DNA of 64,000 nt. It comes from Streptomyces liliifuscus. Its GTDB lineage: Bacteria > Actinomycetota > Actinomycetes > Streptomycetales > Streptomycetaceae. The DNA lies in assembly GCF_016598615.1 (NCBI RefSeq), contig NZ_CP066831.1, positions 6,200,001 through 6,264,000 of the forward strand, written 5' to 3'. Positions 58,442 to 64,000 of this stretch are shown here, one piece after another; the first letter of the stretch is position 1; every line of letters begins with the position of its first letter. Both the position numbers and the translations under genes were made by a program. The notes beneath the pieces were generated by a model. It had not been told where the DNA came from and did no database searches. It saw nothing but the letters and a program-made list of their open reading frames with translations.

Positions 58442-61400
58442 CTACAGCGGCACGGTCACCGTGACCGGGTCGCCGTTGCCCAGGTGGAGCATTCCCTTGC
58501 CCGGGGTGATCGGGCCACCGACCATGCTGCGGGTGGTGCGGATGCCGATGAGTTCGCCGGCGCCGGAGTCCTGGGGGGAGAGGAGGATGCCGCGGCGGCC
58601 CTTCTTGGCCTCGACCTGCCAGCCGGAGAAGCCGCTGCAGACCTCTTCCTCGTCGCCGCCGAGGACGAGCGCGAGGCCGCGGTCGGCGCCGCGCTGGACG
58701 AGTCGCTTCAGCTCGCGCTCGCAGTCCGCGTCCTCCAGGACCTCGCCGTCGTCGACGATGACCACGATCGGTTCCTCCGGAGACGCCGACTCGATCGCCT
58801 CGTTGAAGTCGTCGCTCTCGATGTCGTCGTCCGTGAAGACCTTCAACACACCGTCCTGGCCGTCGAGTTCACGGAGCGGCGAGGGCCGCGGGGCCGCCAC
58901 GACGATACGTACGCCCTGGAGGAGGTACGACCGGGCGAGGTTCAACAGGGCCGTGCTGCGGCCCGACTTCGCCGGGCCCGCGACCACGAACGTCGGCACG
59001 CCCTGCGAGAGGTCCGGGCCGAAGGCCATGATGTCGTCGCCGCCGATACCCGCCAGACCCCACAGCTTGGACTGCGCGACCGCCGGGTCCCGCATCTCCC
59101 AGGCGTCCGCGAAACCGATGCGGGAGGGCAGGGAGTCCACCCGGAACGGGCGCCGGGCGCGCGGGACTTCGGCGTCCCGGGCCGCGGCCGCCTCGCCGAT
59201 CGTGGCGAGCGCCGCCGCCTGCCCCTGACCGGTCAGGTCGTCGGAGAGCAGCGCGAACTGAGTCTCGGTCGCCGTCTCGTTCTTGAAGCCGCGCCCGGGC
59301 GGGATCTCCTCGGGCACCTTGCGCGCGTTGATGCCGAGCATCGAGAAGTCGGACTTGTCGGCGAGGCGCAGGCCGTACTTCTCCTCCGTGAGCGAGGCCA
59401 TCCGGCCGAGCAGCACCTGCCGGTCACCGGTGACGACGAGGTGGATGCCGACGCTCGCGCCCTCGCGCATCATCGTCTGCAACTCGTCGGTCAGTTCACC
59501 GTGGTTGTACTCGCCGAGCGTCGGCAGCCAGCCCTCCCACCGGTCGAGCAGTACGACGATGTGCGGCAGCCGCTCCTCCTCGGTGACGGACGCCCGCTGC
59601 TCCCCGATGTCCGCGAACCCCTTGTCGGACAACAGGTCCTGACGGCGCGTCAACTCGCCCTTCAGGCGCGTGACCAGTCGTACGGCCCGCTCCGTCTGGT
59701 TGCGTGCGACGACGGCACCGCAGTGCGGCAGCCGCGTCAGCGCGTTGAGCGCCCCGTTGCCGCAGTCGATGCCGTACAGGTGCACGTCCTTCGAGGAGTG
59801 CGTGCGGGCGATCGACCCGGCGAGGGTCCGCAGGATCTGCGAACGGCCGCTGCGCGGAGCACCGCCCACGATGAGGTGCCCGAAGGAGGAGAAGTCGACG
59901 ACGACCGGGCGGCGGGCCTGGTCGGCGGGCAGGTCCTCGACACCGAACGGCGCCGGCGGCAGCTTTCCCGCCGACAGCGCGGCGACCGCGGGCATCTCGA
60001 CCTCGTCCAGCAGCAGCGTCTCGGAGAGCGCGGGCAGCCAAGGGCTGTGCTGGGAGGGGATGCCGAGTGCCCCGTTGGCGTCGCGGATCGCGTCCACGAG
60101 CACCTTCAGGTCGGTGATCTCCTCCTCCTCGCGCGCCTCGGCCTTCGGCTTGACCAGCGCGGCCCGGCCCAGGTCCTCCCAGGCCAGCGGCCCGGCCCAG
60201 GGCGCGAGCACCGTCGGGTCGGCGGCTCCGGGCCGCCGACCGCCCACGCGCCCGGACTGGAACGGCACGAGCGAGGCGTGCCCGAGCCGGACGTACGCGC
60301 GGCCCGGCGTGCTCTTGGAGATGTGCCCGGCCTCGGGCGAGTCGATGACGTCGCTCGACTCGCCGCCGTCCGTCACCCGCAGCGCGATACGGAGGTTGGT
60401 GTTGGCCCGGATCTCGGGCGACACGACACCGGAGGGCCGCTGGGTCGCGAGCAGCAGGTGGATACCGAGCGAACGGCCCCGCTGGGCGATGTTGACCAGA
60501 CCCGTGACGAAGTCGGGCAGGTCACGCACCATCGAGGCGAACTCGTCGATGACGATGAGGAGTCGGGGCAGCGGCCGGTTCGAGGGATCACGCCGTACGA
60601 GGTCCTGGTAGTCCTCGATGTCCTTGGCGTCGGCGGCGGCCAGGATGTGCTCGCGCCGGTGCAGCTCGGCGCCCAGCGACTCCAGGGCCCGCTCGACGAG
60701 GTGGGCGTCGAGGTCGGTGACCATGCCGACGGTGTGCGGCAGGTGCACACAGTCCTTGAAGGCCGCGCCACCCTTGTAGTCGACCAGCACGAACGTCATG
60801 TTCTCGGGTGTGTTCGCCACGGCCAGCGCGGCCACGATGGTCTGCAGCAGCTCAGACTTACCGGAACCGGTCGTACCCGCGATCAGACCGTGCGGCCCGT
60901 CCCGCCGGATGTCGATGCCGAACGCCCCGTCGTACGACTCACCGACGACCGCCATCGTGGACTGCCCGCCCATGCGCCAGCGGGCGGAGATCGCGTCGCT
61001 CGTCGGCGGCTCCAGCTGGAGCACGTCGAGCAGCCGGCTGGAGCCGGGCAGCGCCGAGTCCTCGGTCTCGCCGCTGATGTCACGGATGGGGGAGAGGGAC
61101 CGGGAGAGCCGGGCGCACCAGGCCGACGACACGAAGTCCGGCCGTACGTTCTTGACCCGCGCCGTGCCCGTCTGCTCGACGCGCAGCCGCAGTTCGAGCG
61201 GCTTCTGCTCGCCGGACCGCTGGTCGTCGGGCTCGGCGGTGTGCCAGGCCTGGAAGGAGGGGAAGCCGCCGCCCTGGGCCGCCGGTTCCCGGGACGCCGT
61301 GACGGCGGTGGGGTGCTCTTCCGGCTTCGGCTTCGGCTCGGCGATGACGATGGCCTGGCACTCGCCGGGCAGGAACCGCTCCTCGGCGTCGAGGCAGATC

Positions 61401-63055
61401 GCGTACATGCTGACGCCGGGACCTTCGCGCAGCAGCCGCACCACACCGGGCATGGACCGAAGCCGCCGCGAACCGTCCCAGACGACCACGATGTCCGGGT
61501 CGGTGAAGCTGGTCTGGCGGCCGTTCTCCTTGGCCGCCTTCTGGCGGGCGTCGAGGAGCTGGGTGAGTTCGCCGATGCGGGCACCGACGGTCTCGGCGTC
61601 CGTGCCGATCAGGACGTTGGCGTCCTGGGCGCCGGAGGGGCGCGAGTGCGGCAGCCAGCGGACCCAGTCCCAGGTCGGCTGGGCGCTGTTCTCGGTGAGG
61701 ACGTAGAACTGCACGTCGAGCGGGCTGTGCAGTACGGCGCTCTGGGCGACGATCCATCGCCCGATGGCCTGCGCCGAGTCACCGGGCCCGGCGATCCCGA
61801 CGACCCCGCGTTCGCGCAGCGGCAGTGTCACCGGGGCGTCCTGGATCTTCCAGGTGACCTCGCGCTTGTGGTCGTCCTGCTCGGGGTCGTCGAGCACGAC
61901 CTCGGAAGGCAGTTGCCCCGTGCCGACACGGATGACGAGATGGTCGGCGTCGGTGCGCCGCCGCTCCCACAGCCGAGTACGGGGCCCGGTGCTCATGGAC
62001 AGCACGGAGGCGGGATCGGGCACGGCGAGCCGCCGATCGAGCCGCTCCGCTATGAGGGCGTCCTGAGCGTCCTTCTCGATCCGCTCCTTGTGCTCCTTGT
62101 ACTCCTTGACCTGCTTCGCATGGGACTTGCGCCCGTGCTTCTTGTCCATGAAGTAGTTGCCGAAGAGGATCAGCGGGCTCAGCAGAGCCATGATCAGGTA
62201 GTACCAGCGCCCGAAGATCATCACGGCCACGACCGCGCCGACCAGCGGGGTCAGGGCCATCAGCCAGGGCAGCGGCCTGGCCTCGAAGTCGCGCGGCGGG
62301 GTGGGCAGCTTGAACCGGGTCTGGCGCTCGGGGGGCTGGAGCCGGGGCGGCCGGTTGTAGTCGAGCCCGGCCCCGTCGTCGGACCACTTCAAGGCGGCGT
62401 TGGGCGCGGAGTAGCGGTCGAGTTCGAGGAGGGTGTTGCCGACGGCGACCTGGGCACCGAGGGGCCAGTCCTTGCCGTCGAGAGGCTCGCCGTCGAGGGT
62501 GACGCCGTCCTTGTCCTTGTCGTCCTTGTCGTCCGTGTTGCTCCGGTCGTCCCCGTGTACGACGACCTGACAGGTTCCGTCCGTTGCAACTGACAACGTC
62601 AGCGCGCGGGCGGGAAGCTCGGGATCGTCGATCCGTACGTAGGAGGCGGGGCCGCTGCCGATGTCGTACCGCCCGATGCCGAGCCGGTGCACGGCGCCGG
62701 CGGCGGGCCCGCTCGCGACGCGCAGCTCGACGAGGCCGGTCGGCTCGCCGGGCAGGCAGCCGGCGGGGTCGTGCAGGCTGACGACGGCGCCTTCGCGCAG
62801 GGGTGAGGTGCCGATGGTGGAGGCCGGGTCGACGGGATGGCCGTCGACATAGGCGAGGGGCGCTCCGCCGCTGCCCGCCTGCTGTCCGTGCTGTCCATGG
62901 TGTCCGATGGGGATGATCTGCGCGCCGCCGCTGTAGCCGACGTGTGCGGCCAGCTCTTTCGCGATGTCCCCCACAGAGGACTCGGGATCCGCGTCGAGCA
63001 CCACGTCGGCGTTGGCGCCGCCCAGTGGATCGACGACGGTCAGAGTCAGGCGCAC
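58442..63055 (-). CDS. Type VII secretion ATPase, EccC/EssC-like, with FHA domain
   Basis: 1537 residues from the GTG at 63055 behind GGGGAGGACG; the frame runs up to 63271 but with no ribosome site. An N-terminal ubiquitin-like/FHA part spans about 1-200 (VELRVASGPAAGAVHRLGIGRYDIGSG) and two membrane helices lie near 262-300. Three FtsK/SpoIIIE-type ATPase domains follow. Domain 1 has the canonical Walker A TTGSGKSELLQT (about 728) and Walker B LLIVIDEFASM. Domain 2 has the variant GAPRSGRSQI (about 1065) and domain 3 GPAKSGRSTAL (about 1361). It drives export of WXG100-type substrates; the divergent WXG100-like gene is the obvious partner. Confidence 0.93.
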   Translation of the reverse strand: MRLTLTVVDPLGGANADVVLDADPESSVGDIAKELAAHVGYSGGAQIIPIGHHGQHGQQAGSGGAPLAYVDGHPVDPASTIGTSPLREGAVVSLHDPAGCLPGEPTGLVELRVASGPAAGAVHRLGIGRYDIGSGPASYVRIDDPELPARALTLSVATDGTCQVVVHGDDRSNTDDKDDKDKDGVTLDGEPLDGKDWPLGAQVAVGNTLLELDRYSAPNAALKWSDDGAGLDYNRPPRLQPPERQTRFKLPTPPRDFEARPLPWLMALTPLVGAVVAVMIFGRWYYLIMALLSPLILFGNYFMDKKHGRKSHAKQVKEYKEHKERIEKDAQDALIAERLDRRLAVPDPASVLSMSTGPRTRLWERRRTDADHLVIRVGTGQLPSEVVLDDPEQDDHKREVTWKIQDAPVTLPLRERGVVGIAGPGDSAQAIGRWIVAQSAVLHSPLDVQFYVLTENSAQPTWDWVRWLPHSRPSGAQDANVLIGTDAETVGARIGELTQLLDARQKAAKENGRQTSFTDPDIVVVWDGSRRLRSMPGVVRLLREGPGVSMYAICLDAEERFLPGECQAIVIAEPKPKPEEHPTAVTASREPAAQGGGFPSFQAWHTAEPDDQRSGEQKPLELRLRVEQTGTARVKNVRPDFVSSAWCARLSRSLSPIRDISGETEDSALPGSSRLLDVLQLEPPTSDAISARWRMGGQSTMAVVGESYDGAFGIDIRRDGPHGLIAGTTGSGKSELLQTIVAALAVANTPENMTFVLVDYKGGAAFKDCVHLPHTVGMVTDLDAHLVERALESLGAELHRREHILAAADAKDIEDYQDLVRRDPSNRPLPRLLIVIDEFASMVRDLPDFVTGLVNIAQRGRSLGIHLLLATQRPSGVVSPEIRANTNLRIALRVTDGGESSDVIDSPEAGHISKSTPGRAYVRLGHASLVPFQSGRVGGRRPGAADPTVLAPWAGPLAWEDLGRAALVKPKAEAREEEEITDLKVLVDAIRDANGALGIPSQHSPWLPALSETLLLDEVEMPAVAALSAGKLPPAPFGVEDLPADQARRPVVVDFSSFGHLIVGGAPRSGRSQILRTLAGSIARTHSSKDVHLYGIDCGNGALNALTRLPHCGAVVARNQTERAVRLVTRLKGELTRRQDLLSDKGFADIGEQRASVTEEERLPHIVVLLDRWEGWLPTLGEYNHGELTDELQTMMREGASVGIHLVVTGDRQVLLGRMASLTEEKYGLRLADKSDFSMLGINARKVPEEIPPGRGFKNETATETQFALLSDDLTGQGQAAALATIGEAAAARDAEVPRARRPFRVDSLPSRIGFADAWEMRDPAVAQSKLWGLAGIGGDDIMAFGPDLSQGVPTFVVAGPAKSGRSTALLNLARSYLLQGVRIVVAAPRPSPLRELDGQDGVLKVFTDDDIESDDFNEAIESASPEEPIVVIVDDGEVLEDADCERELKRLVQRGADRGLALVLGGDEEEVCSGFSGWQVEAKKGRRGILLSPQDSGAGELIGIRTTRSMVGGPITPGKGMLHLGNGDPVTVTVPL

Positions 63056-63296
63056 GATCGTCCTCCCCGTTGACTGCTCTCCTGCTGCCCAGTTGCTGCC
63101 CAGTGACGATATCCGCTCCACCCTTCCCACAGGCAACGGCGTATGTGCTGGTTCCCTGAAGGCTCTTGAAGGATCCGGGGTGTGCGGCTGCAAGCGTCCT
63201 GCGTAAGCTGCAGACTCGGCGGACGATCGCATCATCCGCAACGGGAGCCACGGGGGTTGGCCCTGCGGCAAGTCGAGTTGTTATGGAGGACGCCAC

Positions 63297-63602
63297 ATGG
63301 CCGGCGGCAAAGACGCAGATATCACTTATGACGAGATGCACAAGGCGGCTACCAAGCTGACCGACGCCAAGGACAAGATCGACGAGAAGCTCGACGCCCT
63401 TGAGCGCTACATCCAGGGCCTCGTCAAGGACGGCTACACCACCCGCAAGGGCTCGCAGGCCTTCGAGGACTCCTTCACCGAGTTCAAGAAGGGCGCGAAG
63501 GACACGATCGAGGGCCTGACCGGCATGTCCAAGTTCCTGACCAGCGCTGCGAAGGCGTACCAGGACCTGGACGACGAGCTGGCCAAGGGCGTCAAGGGCT
63601 GA
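63297..63602 (+). CDS. WXG100/ESAT-6-like small protein
   Basis: 101 residues, ATG after GGAGG. Two predicted helices joined near residues 42-55 form the helical hairpin of the WXG100 family. The WxG turn is replaced by KDGYTTRKGSQAF, with no Trp. Helices are rich in Lys/Asp/Glu/Ala (KLTDAKDKIDEKLDALERYI; FKKGAKDTIEGLTGMSKFLTSAAKAYQDLDDELAKG). There is no signal peptide. It is divergent from the EccC-like gene by 241 bp and is the likely secreted substrate or structural partner. Confidence 0.85.
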   Translation: MAGGKDADITYDEMHKAATKLTDAKDKIDEKLDALERYIQGLVKDGYTTRKGSQAFEDSFTEFKKGAKDTIEGLTGMSKFLTSAAKAYQDLDDELAKGVKG

Positions 63603-63654
63603 GGCTGCCTTTGGGCGGTTGAGGGTTGCTGGGCAGCTGAGTCTGCCTGGTGAG

Positions 63655-63698
63655 GGTCTGGTGTGGTGGGGCGGTTGAGTGCCTCACCACACCAGACC
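63655..63698. terminator. Strong bidirectional terminator
   Basis: A 14-bp perfect inverted repeat (arms GGTCTGGTGTGGTG at 63655-63668 and its complement at 63685-63698) separates the WXG100-like gene (+) from a convergent gene whose stop is at 63700. Confidence 0.85.
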
Positions 63699-63699
63699 G

Positions 63700-64000
63700 T
63701 CAGGCGGGCTGAGCCCCGTCTGCGGCGTCTGTCAGCCACAGGCTTCGCGCGAAGGTGTCTACTTCGTCGAGATGGGCCGCCAGCCAACCGGGATCGTCGG
63801 CAACCGTGCGCACGGACAGGTCGACCCCGAAATCCTCCAAGCGCCACGCCAAGTTGAGCGACATCATCAGCGCCCCTTCGCGGGATCCCCAGTACCGGAG
63901 AGAGCGGAGGCCGTCTCCAAGCCGTTCCGTGGTGAACGTGTCCACTTCGGTCGGGCGCACCGCGCTGTCCAGGTCGGCTTGCACCGCCTCTCGGAGTTGC
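63700..64000 (-). CDS. Unknown protein, partial at the right edge
   Basis: The frame is open to the edge (about 100 codons present, C-terminal end at 63700). Internal GTG at 63984 is possible but the preceding codons (QLREAV) read well, so the start probably lies outside. Visible: TFTTERLGDGLRSLRYWGSREGALMMSLNLAWRLEDFGVDLSVRTVADDPGWLAAHLDEVDTF. It is acidic and helical with no signal or membrane segment. Small acidic proteins beside WXG100 genes are sometimes immunity proteins; this is inference only. Confidence 0.65.
   Translation of the reverse strand, partial: QLREAVQADLDSAVRPTEVDTFTTERLGDGLRSLRYWGSREGALMMSLNLAWRLEDFGVDLSVRTVADDPGWLAAHLDEVDTFARSLWLTDAADGAQPA

Noticed and set aside
58484..62593. 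1369-codon plus-strand frame opposite the EccC-like gene
   Set aside because: Antisense of a well-supported ATPase; no motifs and biased amino acid make-up.

Overview
The window is chromosomal DNA of a Streptomyces or very close actinomycete. Base composition is very high in GC, third codon positions are almost all G or C, GTG starts are frequent, and 4-base ATGA/GTGA stop-start overlaps are common. Gene content and order (hemL, a histidine phosphatase, a ResA/CcdA/ResB/CcsB cytochrome c assembly operon, the futalosine menaquinone genes, an HtdX/FabG4/FadA2-like block, cold-shock protein, mqnA, kinase, EccC/EssC-like ATPase, WXG100-like protein) recall the middle of the Streptomyces core chromosome. 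No rRNA, tRNA, CRISPR array or complete insertion sequence was seen.

1-10.3 kb: the 3' part of an M20 peptidase gene, a tandem-repeat intergenic patch, an unknown conserved gene, hemL with its coupled phosphatase, a Tat lipoprotein resembling a polysaccharide deacetylase, and a four-gene system II cytochrome c maturation operon closed by a strong hairpin. 10.3-18.6 kb: an ECF sigma factor coupled to a membrane partner, a lone AAA-type ATPase, a 2-oxoglutarate oxygenase coupled to a cytosine-deaminase-like enzyme, and small metabolic genes (VOC, GNAT, aldo/keto reductase, SnoaL-like). 18.7-27.4 kb: a DrrAB-type ABC exporter with a DUF4097-type protein, divergent from a MarR-like regulator with an IS30-type HTH; a quinone oxidoreductase divergent from an ArsR-like regulator; a two-component system beside a polytopic membrane protein.

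27.6-36.8 kb: an EamA transporter overlapping a LysR gene tail to tail, then late menaquinone genes mqnL-mqnP-mqnM, an Lrp/AsnC regulator and mqnE, followed by GNAT, DUF4229-like and TetR genes. mqnA lies about 20 kb further on. 36.8-42.7 kb: a lipid block (MaoC/HtdX-like, FabG4-like, FadA2-like, acyl-CoA ligase) with tandem TTAC/GTAA palindromes between the divergent fabG and thiolase genes. 42.7-54.97 kb looks like accessory DNA between the acyl-CoA ligase and the cold-shock gene: a two-gene STAND NTPase (NB-ARC/TPR) unit, a 645-bp gene-poor scar, and an RpiR regulator divergent from a C45 Ntn-hydrolase plus complete oligopeptide ABC importer operon. 55-64 kb: cold-shock protein, mqnA, a Ser/Thr kinase, a large EccC/EssC-like ATPase divergent from a WXG100-like protein, and the edge of an unknown convergent gene.

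Two cross-cutting signals stand out. Nested palindromic repeats recur just after stop codons at six or more places. Several genes have a TAGnnT -10 box exactly 6 nt before the start codon and no Shine-Dalgarno sequence, which suggests leaderless mRNAs.
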